Source: an uncultured Clostridia bacterium (GTDB lineage Bacteria > Bacillota > Clostridia > Oscillospirales > Acutalibacteraceae). From it: a DNA stretch of 64,000 nucleotides. This document shows, piece after piece, positions 1 to 6,883 of this stretch; the first letter of the stretch is position 1, and the number at the start of each line of letters is the position of its first letter. The stretch is taken from contig CANRIZ010000008.1 in assembly GCA_947630835.1 (NCBI GenBank), forward strand, positions 24,944 to 88,943. The letters run 5' to 3'. The notes under the pieces were generated by a model. The model searched no databases and was not told where the DNA came from. It was given only the letters and a program-made list of their open reading frames with translations. The position numbers and the translations under genes are program-made.

Positions 1-234
1 ACCGCTTACATAAGCGCCGTAGAGGTTTTCAAGCCGCGCGCTCAATGCGGCGGGATTGGGATAATCCCTCGACGAATAAGTTAAATATTTGGGAATAATA
101 ATATTTTCGGCAAGATTTATTTCCCTTGGGACAAGCAGAGAAATGCTTATCTGCGAGGTTTTGAAATCCTCGGCGGGAACGCAGACAAGCCTCAGCTTTT
201 CTCCGAGTTCGATTACTTTTGGGCTTATGACCAT
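1..234 (-). CDS. M16 (insulinase-like) peptidase, YfmF type, N-terminal fragment
   Basis: The first 78 codons of a gene that runs off the left edge. The start is an ATG read on the minus strand. The visible protein resembles the N-terminal M16 domain of YfmF-like proteins: an opening strand segment (LRLVCVPAEDFKT), a hydrophobic stretch, then YLTYSSRDYPNPAALSARL followed by ENLYGA, which matches the family pattern in which an L-x3-LYGA segment closes the first helix. M16 proteins of this type usually come as a YfmF/YfmH pair, and YfmF members often lack the HxxEH zinc site. That region lies outside the window, so activity cannot be judged. It is divergent from the radical SAM gene. Confidence 0.7.
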   Translation of the reverse strand, partial: MVISPKVIELGEKLRLVCVPAEDFKTSQISISLLVPREINLAENIIIPKYLTYSSRDYPNPAALSARLENLYGAYVSG

Positions 235-522
235 AGTTTTCCTAACCTTTCCCGTTAAAAATCAAATAATTTCAGCCCCGGTCGGTAAAAAGTTTTAAAA
301 ACGGGCGGCGAAGCATAAAATTATTGAGTTAAACGATAAATTTCAGTCAATATTAAAATACAGTAAATAATTTTAGCATAAACAGTATAAAAATTCCACA
401 ACTTATTGTAAATAATATTAAAATTCATTAATAATTTTTGCCTGATATTTTTTGTTTAAACATTTACAAAAGCCGTAAAATGTGATACCATAATCTGAAA
501 GCAAAAGGAAGGAGTAATACGG
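235..522. other. Divergent intergenic region
   Basis: AT-rich region between the M16-like and radical SAM genes, with no convincing ORF. A weak promoter for the rightward gene may lie close to it: a TTTACA element near 460-465, then 17 bases, then TACCAT. A clear Shine-Dalgarno (AAGGAAGGAG) precedes the ATG at 523. Nothing else is recognisable. Confidence 0.4.
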
Positions 523-1992
523 ATGGCGCAGTCACACAAGGTACAGAAGCAGGCTATAGGACTGGCTTTGCATGAGATATTGAAGTACATTGACAAAAAT
601 CCCGACAAAAATCTTGAAAAGCTGGCAAACAATATCTCGGCAATTTTCAGCGGCCTTTTTCCGCCCGAAAACTTCAAAAAGCTGAAGCTCGCCGTTGCAG
701 ACAGGGAAAATGTTTGGCGAAATTACGGGCTTTCTCTTATCAACGACGTTGACAGGAGAGTGGTGGAGCAAATGCTTATGTCGCTGGGTATCGACGCCGG
801 ATTTTACGGTACGAAGGCGGTGCGCGCAAACAGGGAAAAATACCATTGCAATATTCCGTTTATTATTCTTTTTGACCCCACAAGCGCCTGCAACCTGAAA
901 TGTAAGGGCTGTTGGGCGGCCGAGTACGGATACAAGCAGAGCCTTTCAAACGAGGAAATGCAGTCCATAGTAACCCAGGGCAAGGAAATGGGAACGCATT
1001 TTTATATGCTCACGGGCGGCGAACCGCTTATCAGGAAAAACGATATAATAGAGCTTGCAAGGAACAATAAGGACGCGGGCTTTGTAATTTATACCAACGC
1101 AACGCTTATAGACCAAAAATTCTGCGAGGATTTAAACGAGGTAGGCAATATAGGGCTTGCTCTCAGCCTTGAGGGAACGGAGGAATCCAACGACTGGCGC
1201 AGGGGCGAGGGCTCGTACAAGCGCACGCTTGAGGCTATGGATTTGCTCAAAAGGAACAAATGCCTTTTCGGTATTTCCGTGTGCTATACAAGAAAAAATA
1301 TCGAATTTGTAACCTCCGACGAGTTTTTGGATATGATAATCCAAAAGGGCGCAAAGTATTCGCTTATGTTCAATTTTATGCCCGTAGGCCACGACGCCGA
1401 CAAGGAGCTTATCCCCACGCCGGCGCAGAGGGAATATATGTATAATTGGCTTAAAAAGGTCCGCAACTCAAAGACGGGCAAACCGATTTTTATCATGGAT
1501 TTCCAAAACGACGCGGAATATGTCGGCGGCTGTATTGCGGGCGGCAGGAATTATTTTCATATAAACTCCGCGGGCGATATCGAGCCGTGCGTGTTTATCC
1601 ATTATTCGGACGCAAATATCAGAACGCACACGCTTATGCAGGCGCTTAAATCCCCGCTGTTTACGCAGTATTATAAAAACCAGCCGTTTAACGACAATCA
1701 TTTAAGACCGTGTCCCATGCTTGAAAATCCCGAATATTTACGCAAAATGGTTAAGGAAAGCGGAGCGCACTCCTCCGACTTAATACATGAGGAAAGCGTT
1801 GACGAGCTTTGCGACAAATGTATGGATTTTGCGAAAGAATGGGCGCCGGAAGCGGAAAGAATTTGGAATTCGACCAAGCACAGGGATACCCATACGCAGT
1901 ATTACAGGGACACGCCCGAGGGCAGGGAAGAATTTGCGTGCGGCGGCAACTGCTGCGAATGCGTAAAAAAAGCGGCTAACGGCGAAGAATAA
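523..1992 (+). CDS. Radical SAM protein with C-terminal cysteine cluster
   Basis: A 489-residue radical SAM enzyme. The signature C-x3-C-x2-C (CNLKCKGC) is at residues 123-130, inside a typical strand-loop context (FDPTSACNLKCKGCW), followed by the glycine-rich SAM-binding motif TGGEPL. The C-terminal half has further cysteines, namely GGCIAGG, a PCVFIHY segment, CDKC, and a terminal CGGNCCEC. These could bind an auxiliary Fe-S cluster as in SPASM/twitch enzymes, which is inference. About 110 N-terminal residues of unassigned helical sequence precede the barrel. The substrate is unknown, and no adjacent precursor peptide or partner gene was seen. It appears monocistronic, with a strong SD upstream and a perfect hairpin downstream. 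Confidence 0.85.
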   Translation: MAQSHKVQKQAIGLALHEILKYIDKNPDKNLEKLANNISAIFSGLFPPENFKKLKLAVADRENVWRNYGLSLINDVDRRVVEQMLMSLGIDAGFYGTKAVRANREKYHCNIPFIILFDPTSACNLKCKGCWAAEYGYKQSLSNEEMQSIVTQGKEMGTHFYMLTGGEPLIRKNDIIELARNNKDAGFVIYTNATLIDQKFCEDLNEVGNIGLALSLEGTEESNDWRRGEGSYKRTLEAMDLLKRNKCLFGISVCYTRKNIEFVTSDEFLDMIIQKGAKYSLMFNFMPVGHDADKELIPTPAQREYMYNWLKKVRNSKTGKPIFIMDFQNDAEYVGGCIAGGRNYFHINSAGDIEPCVFIHYSDANIRTHTLMQALKSPLFTQYYKNQPFNDNHLRPCPMLENPEYLRKMVKESGAHSSDLIHEESVDELCDKCMDFAKEWAPEAERIWNSTKHRDTHTQYYRDTPEGREEFACGGNCCECVKKAANGEE

Positions 1993-2019
1993 AATTAAAA
2001 CCAAACGAATAACAAACCA

Positions 2020-2057
2020 AAGCGGTTATACCGAGTTTTACCTCGGTATAACCGCTT
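2020..2057. terminator. Perfect 16-bp hairpin with CGGTTATACC core, probable bidirectional terminator
   Basis: AAGCGGTTATACCGAG pairs perfectly with its complement across a 6-nt loop. It lies between the convergent radical SAM and leucine-rich-repeat genes. Related hairpins occur near 6.7 kb and 21.2 kb. Confidence 0.75.
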
Positions 2058-2107
2058 GATTTTGCTTTTATTGTTACCTATTGTAACTTTTTGCTTTAAC
2101 TTTAAAC

Positions 2108-2332
2108 TTTTGAACTTAGACTTTTTGTAAATGCTTCTGCCGTTTAAACGGTTCTCATTCCCGCTACTGCTTGAAGAACCCACTTCGCGTCAACGATTGA
2201 AAGCTTACCGTCGCCGTTGAGGTCGGCGGTCTTGAATTGCTCGTCGCTGAAATCTTTTGAACCCGCTATGTACTGCAAAATCCACTTAGCGTCAACGGTT
2301 GAAAGCTTGCCGTCGCCGCTTACGTCGCCGTT
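2108..2332. repeat. Copy 1 of a ~225-bp duplicated gene end (dockerin plus 3' flank)
   Basis: About 97 percent identical to 3256-3480 (roughly 7 differences by eye). It covers 3' untranslated sequence and most of the dockerin-coding end. The identity continues beyond the stop codon, so it reflects recent duplication or gene conversion, not only protein constraint. Confidence 0.85.
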
Positions 2333-3199
2333 TACAATTTGCGGTTCCTCTATTATAAACTCATTGCCGTTTTCTTTTGCGTAGCTTTCTGCGGCCGAAC
2401 CCGCGTAACCGTGAATTGTGGTTTCAGTAGGTATTGTATTAAAATATTCTGATGAAACAATATTACAATTCTTGTTTAATATATAAATATCGATTAAACT
2501 GCCGCAATCGGCAAATGCTGCATCACCTATGCTTGTAACGCTTTCGGGTATTGTTATGCTTTCTAAGCTTCTGCAATCGTAAAATGCATAACTGCCTATG
2601 CTTGTAACGCTGTCGGGTATTGTTACGCTTACTAAACTCTTGCAGCCTTCAAACGCATAATCTCTTATGCTTACAACGCTGTCGGGAATATTATATTCAT
2701 AATTGTCGCCCGAAATTGTGCAAGGATATCTTAAAAGCTCGGTTTTATCTTTATTAAATAAAACGCCGTCCTGTGAAGAAAAATATTCGTTTTTATTGTC
2801 CACCTCAATATTTTTAAGTCCGAACAAAAACCCGAACACATTTCCCTCATCAATATTTTTCACCGTTTCGGGTATAATTAATGTCCCTATAGAGCCGCGA
2901 TCGAAGTAATTAGAATCGTCCTCAAAAAAAACATTGCTGCCGATACTCGTAACCGTGTAGCCGTCTAATTGGGCGGGAATGCTTAGCGTTGCGTCTTCGA
3001 CGTATTCATCGCCGTAATCTTCGCCGTAATAAAAGGTTATTTTCGCCGTGCCGTCTTCGAGTATTACATACTCAAAATTTCCGCTCTTGTGCGTTTCGCC
3101 CTCCGCAAACGCGGTAACTCCCGCCAAGGGCAAAGCAGTCAGTATCATTGCCAATGACAAAAGCCATGATAAAATTGTTCTTCGTGTTGTTTTTTGCAT
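2144..3199 (-). CDS. Secreted BspA-type leucine-rich-repeat protein with C-terminal type I dockerin
   Basis: 351 residues. Residues 1-32 form a signal peptide (basic start, hydrophobic core, cleavage near AFA). The middle holds BspA/LRR_5 repeats of the form SVTIPDSVTSIGxxAFxxCxSL. The last 63 residues are a type I dockerin with two calcium-binding repeats (DVSGDGKLSTVDAKW and DLNGDGKLSIVDAKW). The likely role is an adhesion or ligand-binding module docked to a cohesin-bearing surface scaffold; no cohesin gene is in view. The SD (AAGGGG) is good but no separate promoter was seen, so it is probably co-transcribed with the larger paralogue 92 bp upstream. Signal peptide and dockerin are nearly identical to that paralogue. 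Confidence 0.9.
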   Translation of the reverse strand: MQKTTRRTILSWLLSLAMILTALPLAGVTAFAEGETHKSGNFEYVILEDGTAKITFYYGEDYGDEYVEDATLSIPAQLDGYTVTSIGSNVFFEDDSNYFDRGSIGTLIIPETVKNIDEGNVFGFLFGLKNIEVDNKNEYFSSQDGVLFNKDKTELLRYPCTISGDNYEYNIPDSVVSIRDYAFEGCKSLVSVTIPDSVTSIGSYAFYDCRSLESITIPESVTSIGDAAFADCGSLIDIYILNKNCNIVSSEYFNTIPTETTIHGYAGSAAESYAKENGNEFIIEEPQIVNGDVSGDGKLSTVDAKWILQYIAGSKDFSDEQFKTADLNGDGKLSIVDAKWVLQAVAGMRTV

Positions 3200-3255
3200 A
3201 GTTTTTCCCCTTTGTTTGGTTTTTTCGGATTGTTACTTGCAGCAATCCGTTGTAA

Positions 3256-3480
3256 TTTTGAACTTAGACTTTTTGTAAATGCTTCTGCCGTTTAAACAGT
3301 TCTCATTCCCGCTACTGCCTGAAGAACCCACTTCGCGTCAACGATTGAAAGCTTGCCGTCGCCGTTGAGGTCGGCGGTCTTGAATTGCTCGTCGCTGAAA
3401 TCTTTTGAACCCGCTATGTACTGCAAAATCCACTTAGCGTCAACGATTGAAAGCTTGCCGTCGTTGTTAACGTCGCCGTT
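3256..3480. repeat. Copy 2 of a ~225-bp duplicated gene end (dockerin plus 3' flank)
   Basis: Matches 2108-2332 in the same orientation at an offset of 1148 bp. It includes the 3' flank and stop region of the large leucine-rich-repeat gene. Confidence 0.85.
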
Positions 3481-6400
3481 TGCCTTAGGAGTATCGGGAT
3501 TTACGGGATCTACGGGATTTACGGGATTCGTCGGGTCACTCGGATTTACAGGCTCTTTTGCGCCGCAAACGGTGCAAACGCCGTCCTCGTATTTGTGTCC
3601 CGCTGCCTTAACAACAATATCGGTAACTTCTTCTTTGCCGTCTTTGTCCTTAAAGTTCTTGTTGCAAGCCGAGCAATGGTAGTATTCGATACTGCCGTCC
3701 TCGGTGCAGGTTGCCGCCTTTGCGGGTACCTGTGCCATATTGTGACCGGTCGCTTTAACTACAACGTCGGTAACTTCTTCGTTGCCGTTTATGTCCTTGA
3801 AATTCTTGTTGCAAGCCGAGCAATGATAATATTCGATATTGCCGTCCTCGGTACAGGTTGCCGCTTTTGCTTCAACCTTTTTCATATTTGAATGATCGCA
3901 TATCATATCAAATTTATTGCCGTGTTCTTCTGCATAGCTTTCTGCGGTTGAGCCTGCGTAGCCGTGAATTGTGGTTTCAGTAGGTATTGTATAATAATAA
4001 TCTTCTGATGATGAAACAATATTACAATCCTTATTTAATATGTAAATATCGGTTAAGCTGTCGCAACCTTCAAATGCACCCTCACCTATGCTTGTAACGC
4101 CTTCGGGTATTGTTACGCCTGCTAAGCTGAAGCAACCTGCAAATGCATAATTACCTATGCTTGTAACGCTCTTACCGATTGTTACGCTTGTTAACTTGGG
4201 GCATTCTCCAAATGCACCCCCACCTATGCTTGTAACGCCATTACCGATTTTTACGCTTGTTAAGCTGTTGCAATCATAAAATGCACTACCACCTATGCTT
4301 GTAACGCTGTCGGGTATTGTTACACTTGTTAACTTGCTACAACTCCAAAATGCACCCTCACCTATACTTGTAACGCTTTCGGGTATTGTTACGCTTGTTA
4401 AGCCGGAGCACTCATAAAATACACTATCGCCTATGCTTGTAACGCTGTTAGGTATTGTTACGCTTGTCAACCTGGAGCAACCTTCAAATGCATTATCGTC
4501 TATGCTTGTTACACCTTTGGGGATATCATATGTTTTTCTTGCGTTTCCTATAGGATATTGTATAAGCTCTGTTTTATTCTTATTAAACAATACTCCGTCC
4601 TGTGAGGAATAGTTTTTATTGTTTGTATCAACATTTATTTCTGTTAAGCTTTTGCAAAAATCAAATGCACCCTCACCTATGCTTGTAACGCTTTCGGGTA
4701 TTGTTACGCTTGTTAAACTTCTGCAATAACAAAATGCCAAATCACCTATGCTTGTAACGCTGTCGGGTATTGTTACACTTGTTAAGCTGTCGCAACCTGC
4801 AAATGCGCTATCACCTATGCTTGTAACGCTCTTACCGATTGTTACGCTTTCTAAGTACCTGCAATCATCAAATGCACTCTCGCCTATGCTTGTAACGCCG
4901 TTGCCGATTGTTGCGCTTGTTAAGCTATCACACCAATAAAATGCCCAATCGCCTATGCTTGTAACGCTGTCCGGTATTGTTACGCCTTTTAATCTTTCAC
5001 ACTGATAAAATGCGTAGTCTGCAATGACCCTTGTTCCCTCGTTTATTTCATAATTTTGAGGAAATTTATAGTCAATATCAGCTCTTATTAAACAGTTGTC
5101 TATATAGAGAACACCGTTTTCCCAGTTTGAATCTTTGTTATAATATTCCGTGTATGAAAATGCATCTTCACCTATGCTTGTAACGCCCTTACCGATTGTT
5201 ATACTTGTTAAGCTGTAACACTCTTCAAATGCACCCTCACCTATGCTTGTAACGCTGTCGGGTATTGTTACACTTTTTAAGCTGCAACCTGAAAATGCGT
5301 AGTCTGCAATAACTCTTGTTCCCTCATTGATTTTATAATTCTGAGGGACATCATTTTCATCTACTAAACAGTTATCTATATAGAGAACACCGTTTTCCCA
5401 GTTTGACGGGTTATTGTAATATCCGGTACCATTAAACGCAGAACCGCCTATACTTGTAACGCTATCCGGTATTGTTACGCTTGTCAACTTGGAGCAATGT
5501 GCAAATGCATCATCGCCTATGCGTGTAACGCTGTTTGGTATTTTATATGTTCCCGTCTTTCCTCCGGGGCATAGTATAAGTTCGGTCTTATTCTTATTAA
5601 ATAATATTCCGTCCTGTGAGGAATAGTCTTTGTTGTTTGCGTCAACTCTTATTTCTGTTAAATTGCTGCAATTTGTAAATGCTTCCCCACCTACACTTAT
5701 AACGCTTTCGGGTATTGCTATGCTTGTCAACTTGGAGCAACCTTCAAATGCATTATTGTTTATGTTTGTTACGCCTTTGGGAATATCATATGTTTTTCTT
5801 GCGTTTCCTATAGGATATTGAATAATAGATATCATATCTCCATCAAATAATACTCCGTCCTGCGAAGTAAATCTTCTATTGTTTGCGTCAACTTTTATTT
5901 CTGTTAAGTTGTAGCAATTTCCAAATGGAGAATCAAATATATATTCAACGCTTTCGGGTATTGTTACGCTGGTTAAGTTGTAGCACTCATAAAATGCACT
6001 ATCGCCTATGCGTGTAACGCTGTCCGGTATCGTTATACTTGTTAAGCTGTGACACTCTTTAAATGCGCTATCACCTATTTCTGTAACGCTGTCGGGAATT
6101 GTTACGCTTGTTAAGCTGTGGCACTCGAGAAATGCGCTATCACCTATGCTTGTAACGCCATTACCGATTTTTACGCTAGTTAAGTTGTAGCACTCATAAA
6201 ATGCACCACTATCTATGCGTGTAACGCTGTCCGGTATCGTTACGCTTGTTAAGCTTTCGCAATATGCAAATGCATGCCAGCCTATACTTGTAACAGTATA
6301 TGTGTCAAGCTTTGAGGGGATTTCAAGCGTTTCTGCGCTACCCGTATAATCCGTAATCTCCGCCGTACCGTCTGCGAGTATAGTGTACTCAAAGTCTCCG

Positions 6401-6510
6401 TTTGTCACCGCAAACGCGGTAACACCTGCCAAGGGCAGGGCAGTCAGTATCATTGCCAATGACAAAAGCCATGACAAAATTTTTCGCTGTGTGTTAAATG
6501 ATTTAAACAT
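3292..6510 (-). CDS. Large secreted BspA-type leucine-rich-repeat dockerin protein
   Basis: 1072 residues. A signal peptide (about 1-34) is nearly identical to that of the smaller paralogue. Then come more than 25 BspA/LRR_5 units of about 23 residues (consensus LTSVTIPDSVTSIGDSAFxxC), interrupted by inserted segments of the type SSQDGVLFNKNKTELIQYP. Two copies of a cysteine-containing module follow (ATCTEDG, then YYHCSACNKNF), then CTVCG, a Pro/Asn/Asp-rich linker, and a C-terminal type I dockerin with two DxNxDGKLSIVDAKW repeats. It is probably a surface adhesin or substrate-binding component attached through cohesin-dockerin pairing. Its promoter contains a G10 tract in the spacer, suggesting phase-variable expression of this gene and the one after it. 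Confidence 0.9.
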   Translation of the reverse strand: MFKSFNTQRKILSWLLSLAMILTALPLAGVTAFAVTNGDFEYTILADGTAEITDYTGSAETLEIPSKLDTYTVTSIGWHAFAYCESLTSVTIPDSVTRIDSGAFYECYNLTSVKIGNGVTSIGDSAFLECHSLTSVTIPDSVTEIGDSAFKECHSLTSITIPDSVTRIGDSAFYECYNLTSVTIPESVEYIFDSPFGNCYNLTEIKVDANNRRFTSQDGVLFDGDMISIIQYPIGNARKTYDIPKGVTNINNNAFEGCSKLTSIAIPESVISVGGEAFTNCSNLTEIRVDANNKDYSSQDGILFNKNKTELILCPGGKTGTYKIPNSVTRIGDDAFAHCSKLTSVTIPDSVTSIGGSAFNGTGYYNNPSNWENGVLYIDNCLVDENDVPQNYKINEGTRVIADYAFSGCSLKSVTIPDSVTSIGEGAFEECYSLTSITIGKGVTSIGEDAFSYTEYYNKDSNWENGVLYIDNCLIRADIDYKFPQNYEINEGTRVIADYAFYQCERLKGVTIPDSVTSIGDWAFYWCDSLTSATIGNGVTSIGESAFDDCRYLESVTIGKSVTSIGDSAFAGCDSLTSVTIPDSVTSIGDLAFCYCRSLTSVTIPESVTSIGEGAFDFCKSLTEINVDTNNKNYSSQDGVLFNKNKTELIQYPIGNARKTYDIPKGVTSIDDNAFEGCSRLTSVTIPNSVTSIGDSVFYECSGLTSVTIPESVTSIGEGAFWSCSKLTSVTIPDSVTSIGGSAFYDCNSLTSVKIGNGVTSIGGGAFGECPKLTSVTIGKSVTSIGNYAFAGCFSLAGVTIPEGVTSIGEGAFEGCDSLTDIYILNKDCNIVSSSEDYYYTIPTETTIHGYAGSTAESYAEEHGNKFDMICDHSNMKKVEAKAATCTEDGNIEYYHCSACNKNFKDINGNEEVTDVVVKATGHNMAQVPAKAATCTEDGSIEYYHCSACNKNFKDKDGKEEVTDIVVKAAGHKYEDGVCTVCGAKEPVNPSDPTNPVNPVDPVNPDTPKANGDVNNDGKLSIVDAKWILQYIAGSKDFSDEQFKTADLNGDGKLSIVDAKWVLQAVAGMRTV

Positions 6511-6613
6511 TTCTTACCCGCTTTCTGTTCTCTTTTATTTGTTGATTATCCTGTAATTTGAGGTAAGCGTTAAACTTTTTGCTTTGCCTCGGAATTACAA
6601 AAATATCAATCAT

Positions 6614-6643
6614 ATTCTACCCCCCCCCCTATGATTTTGTCAA
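6614..6643 (-). promoter_or_regulatory. Promoter with G10 tract in the -35/-10 spacer (candidate phase-variable promoter)
   Basis: On the minus strand a consensus -35 TTGACA (6643-6638) is followed by 18 bases, 10 of them an uninterrupted G run (6629-6620), and then TAGAAT (6619-6614) as -10. Loss of one G would give the optimal 17-base spacer. The start codon at 6510 is about 95 bases downstream of the predicted start point. Homopolymer tracts in this position are a known basis of phase variation in other bacteria; here it is inferred. Confidence 0.65.
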
Positions 6644-6721
6644 GGCTTATTTGCCTTTTTTAACGTAAAATCGGTATGTTTAAATATCAGCTTTATAATT
6701 TATATAAAATATCACTTAAAT

Positions 6722-6762
6722 AAAGGCGGTTATACCAAGTTTTACCTCGGTACAACCGCTTT
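6722..6762. terminator. Imperfect CGGTTATACC-family hairpin
   Basis: The left arm AAAGGCGGTTATACCAAG and right arm CTCGGTACAACCGCTTT pair with one bulged G, a wobble and a mismatch. It has the same loop (TTTTAC) and arm core as the hairpin at 2020-2057. It lies between the GH95-like gene and the leucine-rich-repeat promoter. Confidence 0.55.
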
Positions 6763-6814
6763 AACCTTGCTTTAACATTGTTTCAACTTGTTACCTGTCG
6801 CAACAATTTAAACC

Positions 6815-6844
6815 GCCCGATATCCGAAAAATCGAATACCGGGC
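6815..6844 (-). terminator. Hairpin downstream of the GH95-like gene
   Basis: GCCCGATATCCGA pairs with TCGAATACCGGGC, with two mismatched positions. It sits about 40 bases beyond the stop codon. The following T run is weak, so it is a probable rather than certain terminator. Confidence 0.45.
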
Positions 6845-6883
6845 AGTCCGTGTTTGTTATTTTCGTCTGTTTCACATTGAAAA

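Noticed and set aside
532..846. Long antisense ORFs over many genes (for example opposite the radical SAM gene)
   Set aside because: They are frame shadows of strongly conserved genes, with no SD and no recognisable domains.
3292..6510. Regularly spaced repeats resembling a CRISPR array or satellite
   Set aside because: The units are about 69 bp, in frame, and encode BspA-type leucine-rich repeats; there are no unique spacers between identical repeats.
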